DNA from: Bacteroides sp. UBA939 | Lineage (GTDB): Bacteria > Bacteroidota > Bacteroidia > Bacteroidales > Bacteroidaceae | Length of the DNA stretch: 13,009 nucleotides | Reading direction: 5' to 3' | Assembly (NCBI RefSeq): GCF_002293435.1 | Contig: NZ_DBDF01000002.1 | Coordinates: 23,674-36,682, forward strand | Notes under the pieces: generated by a model | Databases searched by the model: none | The model's input: only the letters and a program-made list of their open reading frames with translations | What the model was told of the DNA's origin: nothing | In this document: positions 1-5,671 of the stretch, in pieces | Numbering within the stretch: the stretch's first letter is position 1 | Layout: each line of letters begins with the position of its first letter | Made by a program: the position numbers and the translations under genes

Positions 1-88
1 AATAGAGATAGTTCTGATAATCAATAGAGATACTCCTAATAATCAATAAGTATACTCCTAATAATCAATAAATATACTCCTAATAATC
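1..88. repeat. 22-bp tandem repeat, four copies
   Basis: Four head-to-tail 22-bp units lie at 1-22, 23-44, 45-66 and 67-88. Units 2-4 share the core TATACTCCTAATAATCAATA or differ from it by one to three bases; unit 1 is more diverged in its middle (GTTCTG in place of CTCCTA). A decayed fifth unit may begin at 89. The array touches the window edge, so it may extend upstream. There are no unique spacers, so it is not a CRISPR. No ORF runs through it. Function unknown. Confidence 0.85.
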
Positions 89-180
89 AACAATATAAAT
101 AGCTTGCAAAACTTAAACTATATAGATCGTGGATTAAGTATTTTTTTCTCGTATCAGAACCTTATCAGAACAGTACCCAA

Positions 181-269
181 TCCTTACCTTCTCCGTGTCT
201 GCTCCATGTCCTATAGAGAGGAGTTGGTAAGGAGCGGGTAAGGAGCAGGTAAGGAGCAGGTAAGGAGCG
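181..269. repeat. 11-bp tandem repeat with an inverted copy
   Basis: Four 11-bp units of the form GGTAAGGAGC(G/A) lie at 226-236, 237-247, 248-258 and 259-269. An inverted relative, TCCTTACCTTCTCC at 181-194, is complementary at 13 of 14 positions to GGAGCAGGTAAGGA at 242-255, so a transcript could fold into a long hairpin. The array begins 7 bases beyond the stop of the acyltransferase gene on the minus strand, so it would lie in that gene's 3' untranslated region. It could act as a 3' structure or terminator, but there is no clear U tract. The fold is an inference. Confidence 0.75.
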
Positions 270-276
270 GATATTA

Positions 277-831
277 TTAAATTTTTCCTAACTTAAAGTT
301 CTTTGGGTTCTTACCCTTAAAGTCTTTAAAGTAAAGTTTTATCTCACGCATATCTTTTTCAAGATCCCCTGTCGGCATCACAGCTTTGGTAGACGTTACC
401 GTTTTGGTAGCATAATCTATACCGATCAGCATGATGGGAACCTGCGCTCTATGGGCTATGTAATAGAAACCTTTCTTCCAATTCGGATTCGGTTTACGCG
501 TTCCCTCAGGCGTTATGGCCAGGTGGAACTTTTTGCTTTTGGCAAACTGGTCGGCCATCTGGTCTACTAACGACGTTTTATGCTTCCGGTCAACAGGTAT
601 GCCTCCTGCCACCTTGAATAACAATCCCAGCGGGAAAAAGAACCATTCCTTTTTCATCATGAAACTGGTTTTCCGTCCGATGGCGCCGTAAAATAGCTTG
701 CCAATAAATAAATCCCAATTAGAGGTGTGAGGTGCCGCGCAGATTACGCATTTATCATAATCAGGTACCGTCACGTTCGTCTTCCATCCCAAAATGCGAT
801 AGTAGATAAATCCGTATATTGCTTTCTTCAT
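277..831 (-). CDS. PlsC-like 1-acyl-glycerol-3-phosphate acyltransferase family protein
   Basis: This 184-aa protein belongs to the lysophospholipid acyltransferase (PlsC) superfamily, whose members move an acyl chain from acyl-ACP or acyl-CoA to a glycerolipid at the membrane. The catalytic HX4D box is HTSNWD at residues 35-40. The acceptor-binding block GGIPVDR is at 76-82 and the PEGTR block at 108-112. The hydrophobic stretch around 62-76 (WFFFPLGLLFKVAGG) probably lies against the membrane. It is shorter than typical PlsC (about 240 aa), matching the compact family common in Bacteroidetes. The ATG lies 9 bases after the stop of the 89-aa gene, so the two are probably co-transcribed. The exact substrate cannot be read from sequence; the family call is firm. 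Confidence 0.88.
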   Translation of the reverse strand: MKKAIYGFIYYRILGWKTNVTVPDYDKCVICAAPHTSNWDLFIGKLFYGAIGRKTSFMMKKEWFFFPLGLLFKVAGGIPVDRKHKTSLVDQMADQFAKSKKFHLAITPEGTRKPNPNWKKGFYYIAHRAQVPIMLIGIDYATKTVTSTKAVMPTGDLEKDMREIKLYFKDFKGKNPKNFKLGKI

Positions 832-840
832 TCCGGATGT

Positions 841-1110
841 TTACTTCAGTTCAGTTATTCCTTTAACAATCTCGTCCACCTTTATATTAAAGTCTTCATG
901 AAACTTTTTATAATATCCTTTTGCATTTTTGGATTCAGTGTGGCTGATACGGCTAACGAATTCGTCCTGCATATTCAGGACTGCCGTCATCAGTTCGTCT
1001 GCTTTGTTTTTATCGACTCCCGGTACGAACAAACCGTTTATCAAACACTCCGTGAACAGTTCTCCTGCAATATAATTAACATTCTTCTTTAGTTCTCTTC
1101 TACTTGCCAT
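841..1110 (-). CDS. small helical protein of unknown function
   Basis: I do not recognise the family. The 89-aa protein starts MASRRELKK and looks all-helical and soluble, with charged segments and no signal peptide or membrane span. The reading frame is open for another 36 codons upstream to an ATG at 1218. I prefer the start at 1110 because the upstream extension (Tyr/Lys-rich, poorly structured) looks non-coding, and because a promoter-like site at 1151-1183 lies inside it. The gene is 9 bases upstream of the PlsC-like gene, which suggests one transcript. It is likely a conserved small Bacteroidetes protein; no function can be inferred beyond possible linkage to the acyltransferase. Confidence 0.72.
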   Translation of the reverse strand: MASRRELKKNVNYIAGELFTECLINGLFVPGVDKNKADELMTAVLNMQDEFVSRISHTESKNAKGYYKKFHEDFNIKVDEIVKGITELK

Positions 1111-1150
1111 AATCTTTACTTTTTTAGTGAATAATTTGAAATATTTCCGG

Positions 1151-1183
1151 TAAAGGTAAGTACTTTCTATGGTATAAACCAAT
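1151..1183 (-). promoter_or_regulatory. possible Bacteroides-type promoter
   Basis: Read on the minus strand there is ATTG (1180-1183) and, about 21 bases downstream, TACCTTTA (1151-1158). This is close to the Bacteroides sigma-AB form TTTG-N19-21-TAnnTTTG, with one mismatch in each box. It lies about 40 bases before the ATG at 1110 and would drive the two minus-strand genes. It also argues against the longer N-terminus ending at 1218. Weak to moderate match. Confidence 0.35.
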
Positions 1184-1292
1184 ATTTCGTGTTTTTTTTG
1201 AGGGACGCATCCTTTCATTATTCAGAAAAAAAAGCGAAATTTGCAACGTTTTTGAACAAAACTATACTAACACCTTTAAATAATTAGATAAA

Positions 1293-2939
1293 ATGACTAA
1301 GAGTGCATTGCAAATTGCAAGGGCTGCATATCAGCCCAAACTTCCAGAAGCGTTGAAGGGAGCCATCCAGGCAGTAACCGGCGCAGCTACACAATCAGTA
1401 GCCGACCAGGAAGCTATCCGGGAATTGTTTCCTAATACGTACGGGATGCCTTTGATTAAGTTTGAAACAACGAGCGAAGTTATTAATTTCCCTGCAGTCA
1501 ATGTAGGCGTTATCCTCTCCGGAGGTCAGGCTCCAGGTGGGCACAACGTGATTTCCGGTTTGTTTGACGGTATTAAAAATATGAATCAAGACAGTAAACT
1601 GTATGGTTTCATTCTTGGTCCCGGTGGTTTGGTTGACCATAATTATATGGAACTGACTGCCGACATCATTGACGAATATCGCAATACGGGTGGCTTCGAC
1701 ATTATCGGTTCGGGACGTACGAAACTGGAAAAAGAAGAACAGTTTGATAAAGGCTACGAGATTCTGAAGGAATTGGGTATTAAGGCGCTGGTTATTATCG
1801 GCGGTGACGATTCCAATACGAATGCTTGTGTGCTGGCTGAATACTACGCTGCCAAGGATTACGGTGTACAGGTAATCGGTTGCCCCAAGACTATCGACGG
1901 TGACCTGAAGAATGAGATGATTGAAACGTCTTTCGGTTTCGATACAGCTTGCAAGGTTTACTCTGAAGTTATCGGTAACATTCAGCGTGACTGTAACTCG
2001 GCGCGTAAGTACTGGCACTTCATCAAGCTGATGGGACGTTCCGCTTCTCACATTGCGTTGGAATGCGCTTTGCAGGTTCAGCCTAACGTGTGTATTGTGT
2101 CGGAAGAGGTTGAAGCAAAAAACATGTCTCTGGATGATGTTGTGACATACATTGCCAAGACAGTAGCCGAGCGTGCCGCACGAGGTAATAACTTCGGTAC
2201 GGTTCTGATTCCCGAAGGCCTTGTTGAATTTATCCCGGCTATGAAGCGCCTGATTGCCGAATTGAACGACTTCCTTGTCAACAATGCCGAAGAGTTCTCA
2301 CATATTAAGAAGTCACACCAACGTGATTACATCATCCGTAAACTTTCTGCGGAGAATTCAGCTATCTATGCCAGCCTGCCCGAGGGAGTTGCGCGTCAGT
2401 TGACTTTGGATCGTGACCCGCATGGTAACGTACAGGTGTCTCTTATCGAAACAGAGAAACTGCTGTCTGAAATGGTTGCTACCAAGCTCGCCGCCTGGAA
2501 AGAAGAAGGTAAGTTTGTGGGCAAGTTTGCTTCCCAACACCACTTCTTCGGTTACGAAGGCCGTTGCGCTGCTCCGTCCAACTATGATGCCGACTATTGC
2601 TACTCATTGGGTTACACGGCATCGGCTTTGATTGCGAATGGTAAGACAGGATACATGTCGTCCGTACGCAACACTACCGCTCCTGCCGATCAATGGATTG
2701 CAGGTGGTGTGCCTATCACGATGATGATGAACATGGAACGTCGCCACGGCGAGATGAAACCGGTTATTCAGAAGGCATTGGTGAAATTGGATGGCGCTCC
2801 TTTCAAAACATTTACCGCCCAGCGTGAAAGATGGGCTGTGGAAACGGATTATGTATATCCGGGACCTATCCAGTATTTCGGGCCTACGGAAGTTTGCGAC
2901 CAACCGACGAAAACGTTGCAGTTGGAACAGGCGAAATAA
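1293..2939 (+). CDS. pfp: pyrophosphate-dependent 6-phosphofructokinase (long form)
   Basis: This cytoplasmic enzyme interconverts fructose 6-phosphate and fructose 1,6-bisphosphate using PPi, a reversible step of glycolysis. The 548-aa length fits the long plant-beta/Borrelia-type group. Visible motifs are GGQAPGGHN (77-85), GGDDSNTNA (170-178), the catalytic PKTIDGDL (198-205), MGRSASH (247-253) and PEGLVEFIP (307-315). The GGDD sequence (ATP enzymes have GGDG) and the Lys in PKTIDGD (ATP enzymes have PGTIDND) mark a PPi-type site. The ATG at 1293 follows an AT-rich leader without a good Shine-Dalgarno. Upstream, TTTG at 1240 is followed 19 bases later by TATACTAA at 1263, a poor promoter match. 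No functional link to its neighbours is evident. The symbol follows common usage for this class. Confidence 0.95.
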   Translation: MTKSALQIARAAYQPKLPEALKGAIQAVTGAATQSVADQEAIRELFPNTYGMPLIKFETTSEVINFPAVNVGVILSGGQAPGGHNVISGLFDGIKNMNQDSKLYGFILGPGGLVDHNYMELTADIIDEYRNTGGFDIIGSGRTKLEKEEQFDKGYEILKELGIKALVIIGGDDSNTNACVLAEYYAAKDYGVQVIGCPKTIDGDLKNEMIETSFGFDTACKVYSEVIGNIQRDCNSARKYWHFIKLMGRSASHIALECALQVQPNVCIVSEEVEAKNMSLDDVVTYIAKTVAERAARGNNFGTVLIPEGLVEFIPAMKRLIAELNDFLVNNAEEFSHIKKSHQRDYIIRKLSAENSAIYASLPEGVARQLTLDRDPHGNVQVSLIETEKLLSEMVATKLAAWKEEGKFVGKFASQHHFFGYEGRCAAPSNYDADYCYSLGYTASALIANGKTGYMSSVRNTTAPADQWIAGGVPITMMMNMERRHGEMKPVIQKALVKLDGAPFKTFTAQRERWAVETDYVYPGPIQYFGPTEVCDQPTKTLQLEQAK

Positions 2940-3263
2940 TCTTTTGAGATGCTTTCAGTTATAATATCCTTGTGTGATATTGGGCTGAAGTATCTCTATT
3001 CCCCTCCTCCTGGGAGGTTGCTCTCCCCCGATAACGGGGTAGCCGGAGGGGGTTAGTGCCCAAAGGGCGGGGTGGTAGGTGAGAAAAATATTCCTTAGTT
3101 TTATGATTATTAGGTATTTTTTACCTACCACCTCCTCCTATGGGTACTCCTCTTCCCGGAAGGAGGAGGATATACCTTAATGAAAGAAATCAAATTATTT
3201 GTCAGCGAAGCTAATTGAATTACTGTTTCTTTCCTTTCTAAACTATATTTATTATTGTCGTGT
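2940..3263. repeat. G/C-rich intergenic element with multiple inverted repeats
   Basis: This gene-free stretch holds several dyads. A compound hairpin at 2953-2990 (TTCAG/CTGAA around AATATC/GATATT) may mark the 3' end of the phosphofructokinase transcript, although it lacks a U tract. CCCCTCC (3001-3007) pairs with GGAGGGG (3045-3051), with CCCCG/CGGGG nested inside. GGTGGTAGGT (3071-3080) pairs perfectly with ACCTACCACC (3123-3132), and A-rich and T-rich flanks extend that stem inward. CTCCTC (3147-3152) pairs with GAGGAG (3163-3168). The composition differs sharply from the AT-rich flanks. It resembles a dispersed non-coding repeat, but I cannot show other copies here. No convincing ORF or promoter was seen in it. 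Confidence 0.6.
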
Positions 3264-4166
3264 ATGGCAGACAAGAAACCTCGTAATACTACTTCTCGTC
3301 GGAAACCTGCTACGCATTCCGCTACGCGTCCTGTCCGTTCTGCGGCATCTGCTGCTAATCGTACCCCTGCGCGTCGTGGCAAGAAGAAACTCAAGGTGGG
3401 CGTTACGATGCCCGCATGGTTACGTGCTATGATTTCCGTAGGTATAATTGCCATCTTTTCCGCCGGGTTTTATTGGTTTTTTGTTCGTCCATACGCTTAC
3501 CGTTGGAAGCCTTGCTACGGTCAGAAGGGATACGGTGTCTGTATGCCGTGCAATTATGAAGTGCATGGCATTGATATTTCCCATTACCAGGGCAGTATAG
3601 ACTGGGCGGAGTTGACCTCGAACCGGGCATCCCGTTTTCCGATTCATTTTGTTTTCATGAAAGCTACCGAGGGGGGCGACCATAGTGACGATACTTTTCC
3701 GTTTAACTTTGAACAGGCTCGTCGCTACGGTTTTATCCGCGGGGTCTATCATTTCTTTTCCCCTAAAACAGACCCTGACAAACAGGCTGATTTCTTTATC
3801 CGTACCGTCCGGCTTACTCCGGGCGATTTGCCGCCTGTACTTGATGTGGAAACTATCGGTAAGAGTTCACCCCGTGATTTGCAGGTTGCTGTCAAAACAT
3901 GGCTTGACCGCATAGAGGCGCACTATGGTGTGAAACCTATCCTTTATACTTCTTATAAATTCAAGGAACGTTATCTCAGTGATTCCATATTCAATACTTA
4001 TCCCTATTGGATTGCCCATTATTATGCGGATTCTGTGGAATACGAAGGTCCGTGGCACTTCTGGCAACATACCGACGTGGGCAATGTCCCCGGTATCAAG
4101 GAAGAAGTAGACCTGAATGTGTTTAATGGTACGTTGGAAGAACTTGTAGGGATGACGTTGCGGTAA
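3264..4166 (+). CDS. membrane-anchored GH25 lysozyme-like muramidase
   Basis: This 300-aa protein has a glycoside hydrolase family 25 domain, a family that cleaves the beta-1,4 bond between MurNAc and GlcNAc in peptidoglycan. Residues 1-48 are very basic and Ser/Ala/Arg-rich. A single membrane span follows at about 52-73 (FSAGFYWFF at its end), so this is probably a type II anchor with the catalytic domain in the periplasm. The domain opens with HGIDISHYQG (101-110; D104), has LDVE with D194 and E196 as expected catalytic acids, and ends with WQHT (267-270) and VDLN (282-285). I start at the ATG at 3264; an in-frame TTG at 3255 would add only three residues. The 58-aa gene follows after 65 bases. 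Possible roles are wall remodelling or attack on other cells' walls; sequence alone does not decide. Confidence 0.9.
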   Translation: MADKKPRNTTSRRKPATHSATRPVRSAASAANRTPARRGKKKLKVGVTMPAWLRAMISVGIIAIFSAGFYWFFVRPYAYRWKPCYGQKGYGVCMPCNYEVHGIDISHYQGSIDWAELTSNRASRFPIHFVFMKATEGGDHSDDTFPFNFEQARRYGFIRGVYHFFSPKTDPDKQADFFIRTVRLTPGDLPPVLDVETIGKSSPRDLQVAVKTWLDRIEAHYGVKPILYTSYKFKERYLSDSIFNTYPYWIAHYYADSVEYEGPWHFWQHTDVGNVPGIKEEVDLNVFNGTLEELVGMTLR

Positions 4167-4173
4167 CATCTTT

Positions 4174-4223
4174 TTATAGATAAACAAACAGTGAAGGCTT
4201 ATAGATAAACAAATAGCAAAAAC
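4174..4223 (+). repeat. 25-bp imperfect tandem duplication
   Basis: The 15-bp string TTATAGATAAACAAA occurs at 4174-4188 and again at 4199-4213. Aligned as two 25-bp units (4174-4198 and 4199-4223), 20 of 25 bases agree and all five differences are transitions. The duplication forms the whole leader between the GH25 stop and the start of the 58-aa gene, so it probably changes leader length or ribosome access for that gene. Confidence 0.7.
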
Positions 4224-4231
4224 GAAGAAGT

Positions 4232-4408
4232 ATGAAAAAGACTAAGAATAAAGGATTTACCCTCAACGATTATCTGAAAGCGGCAAAGAAAGGAAGTCGT
4301 GAGGCAGAGATGGAATTGCTTGGCCCCGGTTTTCATGCCGTACACCGGGTGCATGGCTCGAAGAAGACTTATACGCGGAAAGCGAAGCATAAGGGAAAGG
4401 AGGAATAA
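4232..4408 (+). CDS. 58-aa basic small protein of unknown function
   Basis: This short ORF runs from ATG at 4232 to TAA at 4406-4408. The product starts MKKTKNKGFTLNDYLKAAKK and ends with a Lys-rich tail (TYTRKAKHKGKEE). A predicted amphipathic helix near 11-30 is followed by LLGPGFHAVHRVHGSKK. There is no signal peptide or membrane span. The gene is preceded by a purine-rich GAAGAAG 2 bases before the ATG and followed by a perfect hairpin 7 bases after the stop. Codon use is ordinary for coding DNA. It lies downstream of the GH25 gene on the same strand and may share its transcript. The basic charge would suit nucleic-acid or ribosome contact, but that is a guess. I do not know the family. 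Confidence 0.7.
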   Translation: MKKTKNKGFTLNDYLKAAKKGSREAEMELLGPGFHAVHRVHGSKKTYTRKAKHKGKEE

Positions 4409-4410
4409 AC

Positions 4411-4438
4411 CCGCGTCATCCGCATTATCTGCGGATGA
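4411..4438 (+). terminator. perfect 9-bp hairpin, probable transcript end
   Basis: TCATCCGCA (4416-4424) and TGCGGATGA (4430-4438) form a perfect 9-bp stem around a 5-base loop, starting 7 bases after the stop of the 58-aa gene. A short T-run (CTTTTTAA) comes only 15-20 bases later, so it is not a textbook intrinsic terminator. The left part, CCGCGTCATCCGCA (4411-4424), matches at 12 of 14 positions the reverse complement of the repeat at the window's right edge, so this may be a dispersed repeat serving as a 3' end. Confidence 0.5.
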
Positions 4439-4548
4439 GAGATGGTAGACTTAAACTTTTTAACACAACTTTTCGAGGAATGCGATCGGCTTTAGCTCCT
4501 CTAACTCCTAAGCAAAGCGATAATTCCTTAACTCCTGATTTACATCTA

Positions 4549-5391
4549 TTACTTTTCGAATTTCACCGCTGCCCAACGGTTCTTCTCCTGATGATGTATA
4601 AAATGTAATCCGTTACGCTCGGCTTCTGCTTGGATAACAGGGATGTCGTCTACATAAAATCCGCTCATAAGTAGTTGGGAGTCTTTGTTCATGCAACGTA
4701 CATAGTGCTTCATATCGTTCAGCAGGATATTCCGGTTGATATTGGCAATGATTACGTCGAACGGGCCTTGCTTTTCCAAAGAAGAAGCGTCTCCCTGGAA
4801 TACGGTAATGTTGTCCACACGGTTTAGTTCTATGTTTTCGAGAGAATTGCGTACGCACCATTCGTCAATGTCGATGGCTGTACAAGGCTCTGCACCACGC
4901 ATACGGGCAAGAATGGCAAGAATAGAGGTGCCGCAACCCATGTCAAGTAAAGACTTTCCTTGCAAGTCACTATCCAGCAATTCACCAATGATGAGGCTGG
5001 TAGTCTCGTGATGTCCCGTACCGAAAGCCATTTGTGGATTGATGATGATATCATACTCTGCCTGGGGAACATCATTGTGGAACGTACTATGGATTACACA
5101 ACGGTCACCGATAACAATGGGCTGAAAGAAATTCTTTTCCCACTCTTCATTCCAGTCTTTCTCTTCGACTTCTTTATACGTATATTCAATAAGTGTGTCA
5201 GTCAAAGGAAATTCTTTGATGGCGCTTTTTATGGTTGCTTCATCAAATAAATCTTTCTGTATGTAGGCGGCAATACCATTTTCCTGTTCTATAAAACTTT
5301 CGAAACCAACCTCGCCTAAGACGGCGGCAAGTACATCGTTGACTGTCTCCGTGCAGGGAGTAGTGTAAAAGGTAAATTCTAAATATTTCAT
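4549..5391 (-). CDS. prmA: ribosomal protein L11 methyltransferase
   Basis: PrmA is a cytoplasmic SAM-dependent enzyme that methylates ribosomal protein L11. The 280-aa product has the family's N-terminal substrate-recognition domain (about 1-90), then INPQMAFGTGHHETT (117-131), the SAM-binding motif DMGCGTSILA (150-159), an acidic DID (174-176) after the second strand, and the NINRN catalytic-loop motif at 217-221, which matches the family's N-x-x-x-N pattern. Length is close to E. coli PrmA (about 293 aa). The gene is transcribed alone: the next gene downstream on the same strand is far away, and the upstream neighbour is divergent. The 5' region to 5671 is shared with the divergent secreted-protein gene. 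The assignment is firm. Confidence 0.94.
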   Translation of the reverse strand: MKYLEFTFYTTPCTETVNDVLAAVLGEVGFESFIEQENGIAAYIQKDLFDEATIKSAIKEFPLTDTLIEYTYKEVEEKDWNEEWEKNFFQPIVIGDRCVIHSTFHNDVPQAEYDIIINPQMAFGTGHHETTSLIIGELLDSDLQGKSLLDMGCGTSILAILARMRGAEPCTAIDIDEWCVRNSLENIELNRVDNITVFQGDASSLEKQGPFDVIIANINRNILLNDMKHYVRCMNKDSQLLMSGFYVDDIPVIQAEAERNGLHFIHHQEKNRWAAVKFEK

Positions 5392-5480
5392 TGGAATACA
5401 ATTTATTGATAAATGCAGAACTCCTTTCTATAACTTTCCGTAAGGCGAACCGACTTCTTTGTATATTTGTTTATTAGCTG

Positions 5481-5488
5481 CAAATGTA
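5481..5488 (-). promoter_or_regulatory. possible -7 box for prmA
   Basis: On the minus strand TACATTTG fits the Bacteroides -7 consensus TAnnTTTG exactly. It would give a leader of roughly 80 bases for prmA. No TTTG is seen at the expected -33 spacing, so the call rests on one box only, in AT-rich DNA where such matches occur by chance. Confidence 0.3.
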
Positions 5489-5558
5489 CGGGAAATCATT
5501 TGTATTTTATGCCGGCTGAGTGAAGAAAGCTATTGATTCTTTAGAGGAAAGATGGGTA

Positions 5559-5574
5559 ATAGGGAAATCCCTAT
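5559..5574. promoter_or_regulatory. 16-bp palindrome, operator-like
   Basis: ATAGGGA (5559-5565) and TCCCTAT (5568-5574) form a perfect dyad with a central AA. The 2-base centre is too tight for an RNA loop, so a protein-binding site is more likely than a hairpin. It lies 44 bases upstream of the -7 box at 5618, where an activator for the secreted-protein operon could bind. The role is inferred from position. Confidence 0.4.
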
Positions 5575-5617
5575 AATCATTTGGGGAAAATCTTCCGTGA
5601 ACGGTAAATCCTGTCAT

Positions 5618-5625
5618 TATCTTTG
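5618..5625 (+). promoter_or_regulatory. probable -7 promoter box for the 5672-8727 operon
   Basis: TATCTTTG matches TAnnTTTG exactly, 46 bases before the ATG at 5672, a typical distance for a Bacteroides leader. The -33 region (around 5594-5599, TTCCGT) is poor, which fits a promoter that needs an activator; the dyad at 5559-5574 is a candidate site. Confidence 0.45.
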
Positions 5626-5671
5626 TGACGTGAAATAATGAATTAAAGTAGAACTTATAAATTACACGTAT

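Noticed and set aside
1..88. CRISPR-like array
   Set aside because: Units are directly abutting with no unique spacers and no cas genes nearby; it is a simple tandem repeat. The same holds for 9491-9600.
1111..1218. N-terminal extension of the 89-aa protein
   Set aside because: A promoter-like site lies inside it and the extension is Lys/Tyr-rich without a plausible domain.
1395..2051. Long minus-strand ORF opposite pfp
   Set aside because: It lies entirely within the well-supported phosphofructokinase gene and shows no recognisable domain; it is an antisense shadow.
3255..3263. TTG start for the GH25 gene
   Set aside because: The ATG at 3264 is three codons downstream and preferred; neither has a clear Shine-Dalgarno.
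3264..4166. Phage endolysin or prophage remnant
   Set aside because: No holin, tail, integrase or other phage gene is present, and the protein has a membrane anchor unlike typical endolysins.
4199..4390. Minus-strand ORF opposite the 58-aa gene
   Set aside because: Its product is a Phe/Leu/Ser-rich string with no domain, and the plus-strand ORF has better signals on both ends.
5462..5469. Plus-strand TATATTTG as a promoter for the 5672 gene
   Set aside because: It fits the -7 consensus but lacks a -33 box and would give a leader of about 200 bases; the match at 5618 is better placed.
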